Below, one piece after another: positions 16,073 to 25,988 of a DNA stretch of 64,000 bases. The notes below the pieces were generated by a model, which did no database searches, had not been told where the DNA came from, and saw only the letters and a list, made by a program, of their open reading frames with translations. Origin of the DNA: Pseudomonas luteola NBRC 103146 (lineage in GTDB: Bacteria; Pseudomonadota; Gammaproteobacteria; Pseudomonadales; Pseudomonadaceae); assembly GCF_002091675.1 (NCBI RefSeq), contig NZ_BDAE01000010.1, positions 62,001 to 126,000 on the forward strand. The letters are read 5' to 3'. The position numbers were made by a program, and so were the translations under genes. Each line of letters opens with the position of its first letter. The stretch's first letter is position 1.

Positions 16073-17077
16073 TTAATGATCTCTTGGAGAGCCTGTAGGC
16101 TGTGAGGGTTGCCGTGTCTTGAACAACGACAACACGATACCACCAGCCAGCAGACCAAAGGTTACACCCAGGGATAGCGGTGCCGGGATTGGGCCAATGA
16201 GGGAGTGCGCAAAGATCTTGGCCCCGATGAAAATGAGCACCAACGCCAGCGCATATTTTAAATAGGCGAATCGGCTGATCATGGCAGCCAAGGCAAAGTA
16301 AAGCGCTCGAAGGCCCAAAATGGCACAAATGTTTGATGTGTAAACGATAAAAGGCTCCTGGGTGATCGAGAAGATGGCCGGAACGCTATCCACCGCAAAA
16401 ACCAGGTCCGCCATTTCGATGAGTATCAACGCCAAGAGAAGCGGGGTGGCGTAGACCAGGGGCTTGCTGGATCCTTCCTTTTCCTTGCGTATCAGAAAGC
16501 GATCACCATGGAGCTGATCCGTCACGCGGATATGCTTGCGCAAGAAGCGCAGCATGGGATTTTGGGCCAGGTCGGGCTGGTCGTCGTGGCGGCTGAAGAG
16601 CATTTTGATTCCTGAGATCAACAGGAACGCGCCAAATACATAAAGGATCCAATCGAAGCGTTGTACCAGCGCAGCGCCAACGCCAATCATGATGGCACGC
16701 ATGACAATGGCGCCGAGTACACCCCAGAACAGGACTTCATGCTGGTATTTACGCGGAATTTGAAAAAAGCTGAAGATCAGCGCCATGACAAAGACGTTAT
16801 CCATCGAAAGCGACTGTTCGACCAGATAGCCTGTGTAATATTCAAGGGCGCGAGTGGCACCAAATTCGTACCAGATCCATCCACCAAAGGCGATCCCGAA
16901 CGAGATGTAGCCTGCCGACATCAACAGGCTCTCCTTGATGCCTATTTCGTGATGATTGCGCTGGAGGACACCCAGATCGAAGATCAGAAGCAAGAGTACG
17001 ATGATAAGAAAGCTCAGCCACAGCCAAGCGGCGGCACCCATGAAGGGCGTAGTCAGGAAATCAAATGCGTCGGGCAT
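16073..17077 (-). CDS. TerC/Alx-family integral membrane protein
   Basis: A 334-residue multispanning protein of the TerC family, which includes tellurite-resistance TerC and the E. coli Alx protein tied to manganese and alkaline pH. Conserved acidic motifs are present: LSMDNVFVMALIFSFFQIP near residues 89-107 and EMADLVFAVDSVPAIFSITQEPFIVYTSN. The loop HDDQPDLAQNPMLRFLRKHIRVT and the following GDRFLIRKE segment are typical of the Alx/YgjT branch. The role is probably metal (Mn) efflux or insertion-linked metallation at the membrane. It converges with the pilin operon with a gap of 12 bases. No recognisable yybP-ykoY riboswitch precedes it. Confidence 0.88.
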   Translation of the reverse strand: MPDAFDFLTTPFMGAAAWLWLSFLIIVLLLLIFDLGVLQRNHHEIGIKESLLMSAGYISFGIAFGGWIWYEFGATRALEYYTGYLVEQSLSMDNVFVMALIFSFFQIPRKYQHEVLFWGVLGAIVMRAIMIGVGAALVQRFDWILYVFGAFLLISGIKMLFSRHDDQPDLAQNPMLRFLRKHIRVTDQLHGDRFLIRKEKEGSSKPLVYATPLLLALILIEMADLVFAVDSVPAIFSITQEPFIVYTSNICAILGLRALYFALAAMISRFAYLKYALALVLIFIGAKIFAHSLIGPIPAPLSLGVTFGLLAGGIVLSLFKTRQPSQPTGSPRDH

Positions 17078-17200
17078 GATCGATCCTGTCGATGTCGTTA
17101 GGTGACTCCGACATGGCGATCGGGTGATCGTCAGAGGGGCCCGGCGTCACACCTCCATAGAGGTAGGGTTGAATCTAACAAAGCGGTTGGCTTCGTCATC

Positions 17201-18577
17201 TCAATAGACCCACACTTCTACGCGCCGGTTCTTCATCCGGCCTTCATCACTATTGGCTGCTACAGGCAAGGCATCGCCCAGCCCTACGATGTCATGGAAC
17301 ATCACGCCACCCTTGTTCAGCTCCCGCCGTACGGCCATGGCGCGTAGCTTGGAGAGCAGTTCGGCTCGCTTCAAGTCTTCCTTTGTATCGCTAAAGCCAA
17401 TCAGTGCTACCTTCTTGTCGAGCTTGTCATTTTCTCTGAGGTAGGTCATCAGACGTTCGATATCGAGGTTGGCCTTGTTGTCCAGCGTGGCGCTACCCTC
17501 AGCGAAGCGAAAATTGACCGAAAGGCGCTGCGCATGGTCGGCAAGCTGACGATAAAACGCTGGCGCATCTGCCGGCACGACGGGCTGGACCGCCAGTACT
17601 TCTTGAGCCACGAATCCGCTCTTGCTGACCCATCTTTGCCCCTCCGAACTTTGAGCGTAGCGGATGAAGGCGTTTACCCACGGATTTTTCTCGTCGGGTT
17701 TGTTATAGAGGAACAGACGACGTGAGAGGGGATAGTCTTCCGTAGCAACGGTGGTAACCGTTGGGGGGAGGGCTAGCGCCGATCCGTCAGAGATCGATAC
17801 GGCTTTTGCCTTGCCTACAGCAGCCAGTCCGACAAAGCCGATTCCATATGGATCCTGGCTGATAGCGTCGGATAGCTCGTCATTGGATTCGAAACGCGTA
17901 GCCGTAGGCGAAAGGCTTTTGCCATGAGAGGACATGACCAGTTCCTTGAAGGTATCAAAGGTGCCTGATTGGTCGTCTCTCGCATACAAGTGAACAGGAC
18001 CTAGTGAACCCCCAATGTCTTTCCAGTTCTTCACATCGCCTGAAAAGAGTCGGGCCAACTCATCGGTTGAAAGCGTGGTCAATGGGTTCGCCGCGTTCAG
18101 GATGATAGCGATGCCATCAATACCGATGACATGCTCGGATCCGGCATCTCGTACATTACCCAAGCGCTTGAGTTCGAGTGCCTCGCTGTCCTTGATAGGT
18201 CGTGAGGCAGCAGCGATATCGGTATCGCCATGAATAAGATCGGCAAAGCCGGTACTCGATCCATGCGCCGCCATATCGATGCGAACCTGATCACCGTTGG
18301 CGCGTCTGCCAATAATGATACGTTCGTTTTCATGACTGCCAGTCCGGCTGTTTATGGTCTCGAACCCATGTGTTTTGAGAAAGCCTTCGACCATGAGCGG
18401 GGAAAGCTGAGCGCCGATGGTGTTGGAGCCATGGATACTCAGTACCGGTTTGCCATCTGTGCGAAGCGGTAATGGCTGCGCCGCGGTCGACCATGATGAG
18501 ACGGTGCAAACGATGCCGAGAAGCGCGCTGACAAGAAGACGGCTCCAACGGATGGAATCCTGACGGGCGGAATTCAT
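17201..18577 (-). CDS. Periplasmic PstS-like binding domain fused to OmpA-like domain
   Basis: The start ATG 18577 gives MNSARQDSIRWSRLLVSALLGIVC, a normal signal peptide; ATG 18616 would add 13 residues without a ribosome-binding site. Residues about 43-330 form a phosphate-ABC-type binding domain (LSIHGSNTIGAQLSP, DDQSGTFDTFKELV, DPYGIGFVGLAAVG). Residues 352-458 form an OmpA/MotB peptidoglycan-binding domain (VNFRFAEGSATL, ALIGFSDTKED, MKNRRVEVWVY). No PstCAB genes are adjacent. The architecture suggests a phosphate sensor or scavenger anchored non-covalently to peptidoglycan. Proteins of this layout exist in other pseudomonads; their function is not settled. Confidence 0.85.
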   Translation of the reverse strand: MNSARQDSIRWSRLLVSALLGIVCTVSSWSTAAQPLPLRTDGKPVLSIHGSNTIGAQLSPLMVEGFLKTHGFETINSRTGSHENERIIIGRRANGDQVRIDMAAHGSSTGFADLIHGDTDIAAASRPIKDSEALELKRLGNVRDAGSEHVIGIDGIAIILNAANPLTTLSTDELARLFSGDVKNWKDIGGSLGPVHLYARDDQSGTFDTFKELVMSSHGKSLSPTATRFESNDELSDAISQDPYGIGFVGLAAVGKAKAVSISDGSALALPPTVTTVATEDYPLSRRLFLYNKPDEKNPWVNAFIRYAQSSEGQRWVSKSGFVAQEVLAVQPVVPADAPAFYRQLADHAQRLSVNFRFAEGSATLDNKANLDIERLMTYLRENDKLDKKVALIGFSDTKEDLKRAELLSKLRAMAVRRELNKGGVMFHDIVGLGDALPVAANSDEGRMKNRRVEVWVY

Positions 18578-18707
18578 ATTCCTACAGCTACCCTGGAAAT
18601 GAGACGCGGGCAGCATAAAAGGGAAAAATGACGAAAACGTTACAACGGCAGCTTTTTGCCACTATTGTGTTGTGAAGTGGCCTGCTTGAGCAGACCACTG
18701 TATCGCG

Positions 18708-19520
18708 TCAGGTCAGCTCAACCCAGATAGGGGCATGGTCAGAGGGCTTTTCCATGGCACGGATGTCATAGTCAATACCGGCGTCTTTGAGGCGAGGCTG
18801 GGCACCTTGCGAGGCCAGGATCAGATCGATGCGAAGACCTCGCTTGGGCTCCGCTTCAAATCCTTTGCTACGGTAATCAAACCAGCTGAAACGATCCGCA
18901 ACAATAGGGTTGAGGTGGCGGAAGCTATCAACCAGCCCCCAGTTCTTGAGCTTGGCCAGCCACTCGCGCTCCTCGGGTAGAAAGCTGCATTTGCGGGTAC
19001 GCAGCCAGCGCTTGGCATTATCGGTACCAATGCCGATATCGCAGTCTTCAGGTGAGATATTGAAATCGCCCATTAGCAGCAGCGGTGTGTTGGTGGAGTA
19101 GCGCTGTTCGAGAAGCTGCTGCAGGTCTGCATAGAACTTGGTCTTGGCGGGAAATTTGACAGGATGGTCCCGGCTTTCGCCCTGCGGAAAATAGCCGTTC
19201 ATAATGACGACCGGCTGGTTGTTATGGTCGGCATAAACGCCATAGATGAAACGTTTCTGGGACTCTTCGCCGTCGTTGGGGAAGCCCTTGTGGATCTCCA
19301 GCGGTGCCTGGCGCGAAAGCAGTGCTACGCCATAGTGACCTTTCTGCCCGTGATAGTGAACGTGATAGCCCAACGCCTCGATATCAGCCAGCGGGAACTG
19401 GTCATCCGAGACCTTGGTTTCCTGAAGCCCGATAACATCGGGTGCGTGACGTTCGATCAAGGCAGCCAGCTGATGAGGACGTGCTCGCAAACCATTGATA
19501 TTAAAGCAAACAATCTTCAT
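18708..19520 (-). CDS. xthA: Exodeoxyribonuclease III
   Basis: An exonuclease III/AP endonuclease that cleaves at abasic sites and trims 3' ends in base-excision repair. The 270-residue form starting [18 protein letters not shown] is chosen because that is the family's N-terminus; the frame is open to 19637, but the extra 39 residues are not exonuclease-like. Active-site blocks are intact: Asn in NINGLRA, Glu in [27 protein letters not shown] and [10 protein letters not shown]. It is monocistronic, divergent from tamA across 137 bases that must hold both promoters. Confidence 0.95.
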   Translation of the reverse strand: MKIVCFNINGLRARPHQLAALIERHAPDVIGLQETKVSDDQFPLADIEALGYHVHYHGQKGHYGVALLSRQAPLEIHKGFPNDGEESQKRFIYGVYADHNNQPVVIMNGYFPQGESRDHPVKFPAKTKFYADLQQLLEQRYSTNTPLLLMGDFNISPEDCDIGIGTDNAKRWLRTRKCSFLPEEREWLAKLKNWGLVDSFRHLNPIVADRFSWFDYRSKGFEAEPKRGLRIDLILASQGAQPRLKDAGIDYDIRAMEKPSDHAPIWVELT

Positions 19521-19657
19521 GGGCGAAGAAGACTCTCGGTAAAATGGCCATCCTAGCGTATAGAACGGCTTCATGACGAGCCTGCTTCGCTGGTATAGCC
19601 GATGAACGCCACGACGCTGCGTTTGTCTCACGACCACTCGCCCGGTAGCATCGCGTC

Positions 19658-21391
19658 ATGACTTTTCATCTACGACTCCGACTCAGTATTGCCGGCCTGC
19701 TTTTAATGAGCGGCGTCGCCATGGCCCAAGCGGCCGAACTCACCGTGCACGTTACGCCTGATAATCGTGCGCTGCGGGATAACATTTCTGCGTATATAGG
19801 CAGCCTTGCCGATCGGGACGCGGTTGCCTTGCAACGGCTGCGGCGTACGGCTGAAGGCCAGGCGGAGCAGGCTGCCCAGGCACTGGGCTACTACCATGCG
19901 CAGATTGATAGCCGGGTCGAGACAGGGCAGACGCCTCGGCTGATACTGGATATCCAGACTGGAGAGCCCGTTCGACTGCGCCAGGTAGATATCCGCGTGG
20001 AAGGTCCGGCGCGGCAACTCAAGTCATTCAAGTCGCCCGATGGTGCCAATCTGAAGTCTGGCGCTCAGCTCAATCATGGCTTCTATGAAGATGCCAAGAC
20101 ACTGATCCAGAATCAGGCTGCACGTTATGGCTTCTTCAGTGGGTACTTCACCCAGCAGAAATTGATCATCGATCCGCAGGCTGGCTACGCAGACATTGCA
20201 CTGGTTTACGAAAGCGGACCTCGCTACCGGTTGGGTAACGTGGAATACGAAGGGGATTTTCCATTCGATCAAGACCTGCTCAATCGCATGGTGCCGTTCA
20301 AGCCAGACGAGCCCTATGATTCGGAAACCCTTGCTGAGCTTCAGCAGACGCTGCTCCGAAGCGGTTATTTCGACAGCGTGCGCGTCAACGCTATTCCGGC
20401 AGATGCCAAAGACCAGACGATTCCGGTCATGGTGAACCTGACTACTCGCAAGCCACGTACGCTGGGGTTGGGGCTTGGCTACTCTACCGACGTCGGCCCG
20501 CGTGTTCGCGCAACCTGGGATCGACATTGGCTCAATGCGCAGGGGCATAGCTTGGGCGCGGAGATGGAGCTTTCCGCGCCACGTCAGAACATCGGCGCCT
20601 GGTATGACATTCCCGGGCGCGACCCCATCAACGATAAATTCCGTTTGGCGGGGGGATATCAGTATGAAGAAATCGCCGATGACGATTCGCTGAGTCGCCT
20701 GCTCACCGTCGGGCCCGAATGGCATCGCAAATTGCCCAGCGGCTGGACACGGGTGCTCTCCCTGAAACTCCAGCGAGAGGAATACCGTCTGGGAGACGAT
20801 TCGGGTCTATCGACACTGCTCATGCCGGGTGTCGATTATTCCTACCTGCGCAGCGATAATCGGATTGATCCCAGCCATGGTTACCGACTGCAGTTTGGTG
20901 TCTCGGCTGCCAAAGAGGGCATCGTGTCCGACGCCAACATGGTGCATGTGACGGCGCTGGCGCGTGGCCTGACTACTTTTGCCGATGGGCACCGGCTGCT
21001 AGGGCGGGTTCAGGTCGGCGGCAACGCCACCAATGGGTACAAGCAGATTCCGCCATCGCTGCGCTTCTTTGCCGGTGGTGATCAGAGCGTCAGGGGTTAT
21101 GACTACCAGACGCTATCGCCCACGAACTCCGACGGAGACAGAATCGGTGGACGATACATGGTCGCGGGCAGCGTTGAGTACCAGTATCCGCTCAAGGATA
21201 AATGGCGACTGGCGACCTTTGTCGACCAGGGGGGAGCGTTCAATGCGCTCGATAATCCGGATATCAAGACCAGTATCGGCCTTGGTATCCGTTGGGTTTC
21301 GCCAGTGGGGCCCATACGTGTCGATCTGGCTCATGGCCTTGATGAAGAAGGTGGCTTTCGTTTGCATTTCTCGATGGGGCCGGAATTATGA
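19658..21391 (+). CDS. tamA: Translocation and assembly module protein TamA
   Basis: An Omp85-family outer-membrane protein that works with TamB in outer-membrane protein assembly and/or phospholipid transport. The 577-residue product has a signal peptide (1-25 or 26, ending MAQAA), three POTRA domains (about 27-265) and a C-terminal 16-strand barrel with the Omp85 motif FFAGGDQSVRGYDYQ and the terminal strand FRLHFSMGPEL. Length is normal (E. coli TamA 577). The stop overlaps the start of tamB, as usual for this two-gene operon. Confidence 0.95.
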   Translation: MTFHLRLRLSIAGLLLMSGVAMAQAAELTVHVTPDNRALRDNISAYIGSLADRDAVALQRLRRTAEGQAEQAAQALGYYHAQIDSRVETGQTPRLILDIQTGEPVRLRQVDIRVEGPARQLKSFKSPDGANLKSGAQLNHGFYEDAKTLIQNQAARYGFFSGYFTQQKLIIDPQAGYADIALVYESGPRYRLGNVEYEGDFPFDQDLLNRMVPFKPDEPYDSETLAELQQTLLRSGYFDSVRVNAIPADAKDQTIPVMVNLTTRKPRTLGLGLGYSTDVGPRVRATWDRHWLNAQGHSLGAEMELSAPRQNIGAWYDIPGRDPINDKFRLAGGYQYEEIADDDSLSRLLTVGPEWHRKLPSGWTRVLSLKLQREEYRLGDDSGLSTLLMPGVDYSYLRSDNRIDPSHGYRLQFGVSAAKEGIVSDANMVHVTALARGLTTFADGHRLLGRVQVGGNATNGYKQIPPSLRFFAGGDQSVRGYDYQTLSPTNSDGDRIGGRYMVAGSVEYQYPLKDKWRLATFVDQGGAFNALDNPDIKTSIGLGIRWVSPVGPIRVDLAHGLDEEGGFRLHFSMGPEL

Positions 21392-24300
21392 TGCGTGCGC
21401 TCAAGATTGTTGGCGCCACGCTGCTGACGGTTGTCGTTGTTCTTGTATTGGGCGTGACCATTTTATTGGGAACCGAGTCTGGAAGCCGTTGGGTGTTGGG
21501 CCGGATTCCCGGGCTTGCAGTGGAAGGCTATACGGGTCGATTGGGAGGGCACTGGAAGGCCGACACGCTGACCTGGGCTCAGGCCGGTACGCAGGTTAGG
21601 CTGGTGTCTCCTGAGTTCGCTTGGTCGCCTGGTTGCCTGTTCAAGCGAACACTGTGCATCGATACGCTCGTAGCCAGCGAGATCAATCTCGATCTGGCGC
21701 CTACCGAGGAGCAGACGCCCGATGAGGGGCCGGTTACGTTACCTGACCTTAAGCTACCGGTAGACGTTCAGCTGGGTGATGTACGCATAGGACGGTTTAC
21801 GCTCGATGGCAATGAGCAGTTCGCAAACGCCACGCTACGCGCTCATTCTAAGGGTGGCAGCCTGGTCATTGAGCAGCTGGATGCGCACCGCGACGACATG
21901 ATGCTCAGCCTTACCGGGACGTTGCAGCCTTCCGGGAAATGGCCTTTGACGGCGGACGCCAATGCCCGTCTGCCTGCGCCTGACCAGCAGGAGTGGCCAC
22001 TGACCTTACATGTGGAAGGTGATCTGCAGGGAAGCTTGACTCTTCAGGCCGACAGCAGCGGCTACCTGCCGGGCCGGTTGACAGGCGACGTGCAGCCTTT
22101 GGCAGAGGGTGTGCCGGCTTCGCTGCATCTGACGGCCAACGGTTTCAAGCTAACACAGGATCTGCCAAAGACCCTGACGTTCAACGCGCTCGACCTGACT
22201 GCAAACGGCACTCTTACAGATGGATATAAGTTGGTAGGCACGTCTGTATTGCCGGGTGAAGGAGGTGACGTCGCCCTGAAGCTTGATGGCACCGTTACGG
22301 CAGAAGGTGCAGACCTTAAAGGACTGACGCTCGATGCGGGGCAGCAGCGTAAAGTCGTCTTGAGCGGCAAAGCAGGCTGGTCGGAAGGACTCAATGCGAA
22401 TGCCACTATCAACTGGAATGAGTTCCCATGGCGTCGGCTGTACCCGGAGATTGAGGAGCCGCCCGTAGCGCTGCGTCGATTGAAAGGTGAAGTTCAGTAC
22501 GCCGATGAGCGCTATATCGGAAATGTGGACGCTGCACTAACGGGGCCTGCCGGTGATTTCACACTGGTAACGCCGTTTACGGGTGATCTCACACAGATCA
22601 ATTTGCCGTCGCTGGATCTACATGCCGGGCAAGGACGTGCCGAGGGGCAGGTGAATGTCCGGTTTGCTGATGGCATTGGTTGGAAGGCAAACCTGAACCT
22701 CAGCCAGTTTAATCCTGCATTCTGGGTCGCCCAGCTGCCTGGCAATCTGGGCGGACCGCTACGCAGTGAAGGAGAAATCAAGGGTGAGCAGCTGCGTGTA
22801 ACGGCTGATCTGGGACTGCAGGGACAGCTGAGAGGTCAACCTGCTCAGCTGGCAGCGCAGGCGCGTGGTCAGGATAAGCAATGGGATCTTGATAACCTGA
22901 CTGTCCGTCTGGGCAGTAATCGCATTCAGGGAAGCGGTCAGCTGGCCGAGCAATGGAAAGGGCACCTGGATATCGACTTGCCTCGTCTCGGCCAGTTATG
23001 GCCTGGTCTGGCTGGCGCCATTAATGGAAAAGTGGATTTGCGCGGAACTCAGCAGGCGCCGCAAGGGGAGCTGGTGTTGAATGGGCGAGAGGTTGCCTAT
23101 CAAACCAACCGGCTGGCGGCCTTGAGCCTTAAAGGTACGCTTGATGCGCGTCAGCAGGGACGAATCCAGCTATTAACCTCCGGTGTGCGTGCAGGCACTA
23201 GCGACATTGGACGTGTGACGCTCGATGGACAGGGTAACCGTCATCAGCAGGCAGTCACGCTTGATGTAAAAGGGCCGCTGGCAAATCTGGCGCTTGCCCT
23301 GGAGGGTACGCTCGATGATGCGATGAACTGGCGAGGGCGGCTTACTCGAGGTGCTGTCCAGAGTGGTCCCCAGGACTGGCGCCTGCAAAACCCTGCAAGC
23401 CTTGAGCGTCTGGCAAACGGGCAACTGACGCTTGGCCAGCACTGCTGGCTATCAGGTAAAGCCTCGCTCTGTGGGGAAGACCAGCGCCTGATGCCGGAAC
23501 CACGGCTACGCTACCATCTGCGCAACTTTGACCTTGCCGGACTGGCACCTTTCCTGCCCGAGGATTTTGGCTGGCAAGGTGCGCTTAATGCTGATATCCG
23601 TCTTGATCTTCCTGAGAGCGGGCCAGACGGCACGGTTACAGTCGACGCAGGCACAGGGACGCTAAGAGCACGTAACGCCGACGGCCAGTGGGCAGACTTT
23701 GCCTATGACACGCTCAAGCTCAATAGTACGTTGCGCCCCGATGATGTGCGTGTCTCATTGGATTTTAATGGCCCGCAGCTTGGCAACCTCACCCTGAATG
23801 CACAGATTGATCCACGACCTGATGACAAGCCTGTTTCAGGGCGCTTCGATCTGCGCGGGTTGAATGTAGCCATTGCCAAAGGGTTTGTCTCAGGTATTGA
23901 GCAGCTGGACGGAAGAATCGACGGTAGTGGTCAGGTAAGCGGTACGCTGCTTCAACCTTCGATCAATGGCCGGATCGATTTGAGCAATGGTCAGGTCGGA
24001 GGCGGTATCGTTCCAACCCGTCTTCAGGATCTTCGGCTGACTGCTCTGATTGCCGGGAACCAAGCGAACGTGAGCGGTGGATGGCGCAGCGGCGAGCGCG
24101 GCCAGGGTAATGTGAGTGGAGCGATATCCTGGGCGGATGGATTGGACATGAATGTCGCCGTACGTGGCGATCGTCTTCCTGTTGTGGTTGAGCCCTATGC
24201 TAACCTTATCGTGGCGCCTGACCTGAATATTGTCATGCAGAACGGTAGTCTGGCGCTCAAGGGTACGGTTCGCGTGCCGAGCGGTGCCATTACGGTTCGG

Positions 24301-25074
24301 GAGTTGCCACCGTCTACCGTCAAGGTTTCCAATGATGCGGTAATCGTTGGACAGGAAGCGCCTGCGCCCAAGCAGGAGACCCAGCTGTCCATGGATGTAA
24401 ATGTACTGGTGGGCCAGGACAAGCTCACGTTTTCAGGGTTCGGTCTGACTGCCAACCTTGAAGGGAACGTGCATATTGGTGACAACCTGGATACGCGCGG
24501 TGAAGTTCGTTTAATGGATGGTCGCTACCGTGCTTACGGTCAGCGACTGACTATTCGGCGGGCGCGTATATTCTTCCAGGGTCCGATCGCTCAACCGTTC
24601 CTGGATGTGGAAGCGGTGCGTGTCGTGGATGACGTAACCGCAGGGTTACGTTTGTCAGGTCTGGCCGACCAGCCACGCGTCGAGGTGTTTTCGGACCCTA
24701 CTATGGGCCAGGAGCAAGCCTTGGCCTATATTGTTCTAGGGCGCCCGCTGACCAACAACGACGAAGGCGAGAACAACATGTTGGGGCAGGCCGCACTTGC
24801 GCTGGGCCTTGCCGGAGGGTCATCCACGGCGGGTGAGCTGGCGCAGCGTTTGGGCGTACAGAACTTTCAGCTGGATACCGAAGGGACAGGCGACAAGACC
24901 AGTGTCGTTGCGTCAGGCAATATTACCGACCGCTTGGCGCTTCGATACGGTGTAGGCGTCTTCGAGCCGGCCAATACGGTCGCCTTGCGTTATCAGCTTA
25001 CCAAGCAGCTGTATCTTGAAGCAGCCAGTGGTATTGCCAGCTCATTGGATTTCTTCTACAAGCGAGACTTCTAA
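21388..25074 (+). CDS. tamB: Translocation and assembly module protein TamB
   Basis: A large AsmA-like bridge protein spanning the periplasm, anchored in the inner membrane by an N-terminal helix (about residues 5-29) and contacting TamA at its C-terminus. The 1228-residue length matches the family. The middle is a long run of beta-strand repeats forming the lipid-binding groove; the C-terminal DUF490/TamB domain is clear (EAVRVVDDVTAGLRLSGLADQPRVEVFSDPTMGQEQALAYIVLGRPL) and the end reads LRYQLTKQLYLEAASGIASSLDFFYKRDF. It starts with ATGATG overlapping the tamA stop; either ATG may be used. Confidence 0.94.
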   Translation: MMRALKIVGATLLTVVVVLVLGVTILLGTESGSRWVLGRIPGLAVEGYTGRLGGHWKADTLTWAQAGTQVRLVSPEFAWSPGCLFKRTLCIDTLVASEINLDLAPTEEQTPDEGPVTLPDLKLPVDVQLGDVRIGRFTLDGNEQFANATLRAHSKGGSLVIEQLDAHRDDMMLSLTGTLQPSGKWPLTADANARLPAPDQQEWPLTLHVEGDLQGSLTLQADSSGYLPGRLTGDVQPLAEGVPASLHLTANGFKLTQDLPKTLTFNALDLTANGTLTDGYKLVGTSVLPGEGGDVALKLDGTVTAEGADLKGLTLDAGQQRKVVLSGKAGWSEGLNANATINWNEFPWRRLYPEIEEPPVALRRLKGEVQYADERYIGNVDAALTGPAGDFTLVTPFTGDLTQINLPSLDLHAGQGRAEGQVNVRFADGIGWKANLNLSQFNPAFWVAQLPGNLGGPLRSEGEIKGEQLRVTADLGLQGQLRGQPAQLAAQARGQDKQWDLDNLTVRLGSNRIQGSGQLAEQWKGHLDIDLPRLGQLWPGLAGAINGKVDLRGTQQAPQGELVLNGREVAYQTNRLAALSLKGTLDARQQGRIQLLTSGVRAGTSDIGRVTLDGQGNRHQQAVTLDVKGPLANLALALEGTLDDAMNWRGRLTRGAVQSGPQDWRLQNPASLERLANGQLTLGQHCWLSGKASLCGEDQRLMPEPRLRYHLRNFDLAGLAPFLPEDFGWQGALNADIRLDLPESGPDGTVTVDAGTGTLRARNADGQWADFAYDTLKLNSTLRPDDVRVSLDFNGPQLGNLTLNAQIDPRPDDKPVSGRFDLRGLNVAIAKGFVSGIEQLDGRIDGSGQVSGTLLQPSINGRIDLSNGQVGGGIVPTRLQDLRLTALIAGNQANVSGGWRSGERGQGNVSGAISWADGLDMNVAVRGDRLPVVVEPYANLIVAPDLNIVMQNGSLALKGTVRVPSGAITVRELPPSTVKVSNDAVIVGQEAPAPKQETQLSMDVNVLVGQDKLTFSGFGLTANLEGNVHIGDNLDTRGEVRLMDGRYRAYGQRLTIRRARIFFQGPIAQPFLDVEAVRVVDDVTAGLRLSGLADQPRVEVFSDPTMGQEQALAYIVLGRPLTNNDEGENNMLGQAALALGLAGGSSTAGELAQRLGVQNFQLDTEGTGDKTSVVASGNITDRLALRYGVGVFEPANTVALRYQLTKQLYLEAASGIASSLDFFYKRDF

Positions 25075-25083
25075 CCCGCCAGG

Positions 25084-25110
25084 GTTGCCCGATCGTATTG
25101 GTCGGGCAAC
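25084..25110 (+). terminator. Hairpin after tamB
   Basis: GTTGCCCGA / TCGGGCAAC pair over 9 bp around a 9-base loop, ten bases after the tamB stop. There is no T-run, so it may act as an RNA 3' end stabiliser or a rho-assisted terminator. Confidence 0.5.
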
Positions 25111-25173
25111 AGGGTAACGCTTGGGTAGTGACCCGTTAGTGCACGGTAGGGATGATTTGCAATAAACAGGTCT

Positions 25174-25191
25174 TCAGGCTTTAAAGCCTGA
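25174..25191 (+). promoter_or_regulatory. Perfect 18-bp palindrome upstream of tpx
   Basis: TCAGGCTTTAAAGCCTGA is fully symmetrical with no spacer and ends 48 bases before the tpx start codon, in the likely promoter. It is too compact for a hairpin terminator and resembles a dimer-binding operator. It does not match the OxyR or SoxR motifs I know. Confidence 0.5.
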
Positions 25192-25239
25192 GGCGAAGCG
25201 TGTTTACTTGATGTTCCATTCAATTGTAGGAAACAGGTC

Positions 25240-25740
25240 ATGACAGAAGTCACTCTTCGCGGTAATCCGGTTCAGATTGAAGGTACTCTGCCTCAGGCGG
25301 GTCAGTCCGCACCGGCATTCAGCCTGGTCAATGGCGATCTGGCCGATACCACGCTGGAAAGCTTTGCCGGCAAGCGCAAGGTGCTGAACATTTTCCCCAG
25401 TGTGGATACCCCGACCTGTGCCATGTCGGTTCGCAAGTTCAATACCGAAGCCGCCAAGCTGGAAAACACCGTGATCCTGTGCGTGTCAGCTGACTTGCCG
25501 TTTGCCCAGAAGCGTTTCTGCGGTGCGGAAGGCATCGAAAATGTAATTAACCTATCCACGCTGCGTGGTCGCGAGTTTCTGAAAGACTACGGTGTTGCCA
25601 TCGCGTCCGGCCCCTTGGCGGGTCTTGCCGCACGTGCGGTAGTGATTCTGGATGAAAATAATAAGGTGCTTTATAGCGAACTGGTGCCTGAAATTGGGCA
25701 GGAGCCCAACTACGAAGCGGCTATCGCAGCGCTGAAATAA
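25240..25740 (+). CDS. tpx: Thiol peroxidase (atypical 2-Cys peroxiredoxin)
   Basis: Reduces hydrogen peroxide and organic hydroperoxides with electrons from thioredoxin. The 166-residue product has the Tpx motif [15 protein letters not shown] with peroxidatic Cys60 and the resolving Cys94 in [11 protein letters not shown], 34 residues apart as expected. Family blocks [10 protein letters not shown] and [16 protein letters not shown] are intact. It stands alone between tamB and the mux operon, with a palindrome in its promoter and a hairpin after it. Confidence 0.97.
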   Translation: MTEVTLRGNPVQIEGTLPQAGQSAPAFSLVNGDLADTTLESFAGKRKVLNIFPSVDTPTCAMSVRKFNTEAAKLENTVILCVSADLPFAQKRFCGAEGIENVINLSTLRGREFLKDYGVAIASGPLAGLAARAVVILDENNKVLYSELVPEIGQEPNYEAAIAALK

Positions 25741-25751
25741 GATAGAAGAAA

Positions 25752-25783
25752 AGCACTCGGGCCTCGATCAAGGCCCGGGTGCT
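25752..25783 (+). terminator. tpx terminator hairpin
   Basis: AGCACTCGGGCCT and AGGCCCGGGTGCT pair over 13 positions with one mismatch around a 6-base loop, 11 bases after the tpx stop. An A-run precedes it but no T-run follows on +. Confidence 0.6.
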
Positions 25784-25988
25784 GATGCATGAAGTCGATG
25801 CGCTTCAAGATGTAACAAGGCAAGGCAGAATCCAACGTTCCGTCATACTCTTATGACATTCTGGCGGCAGTGTATTGCTTGCTGCTCCGCACCATTCAAT
25901 CCTGTATGTAAACAACGCGTAAATCCGCTTGGCCTGATGAAGGCTGCGGCTTACCGTTATCTTTCCGAAACTTATTGCTGTGGCGTTC

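Noticed and set aside
17078-17200. A yybP-ykoY manganese riboswitch ahead of the TerC/Alx gene
   Set aside because: The conserved loop sequences of that riboswitch could not be found in the leader.
25071-25253. A 60-residue - frame between tamB and tpx
   Set aside because: It covers the hairpin and the palindrome in the tpx promoter and has no start signal.
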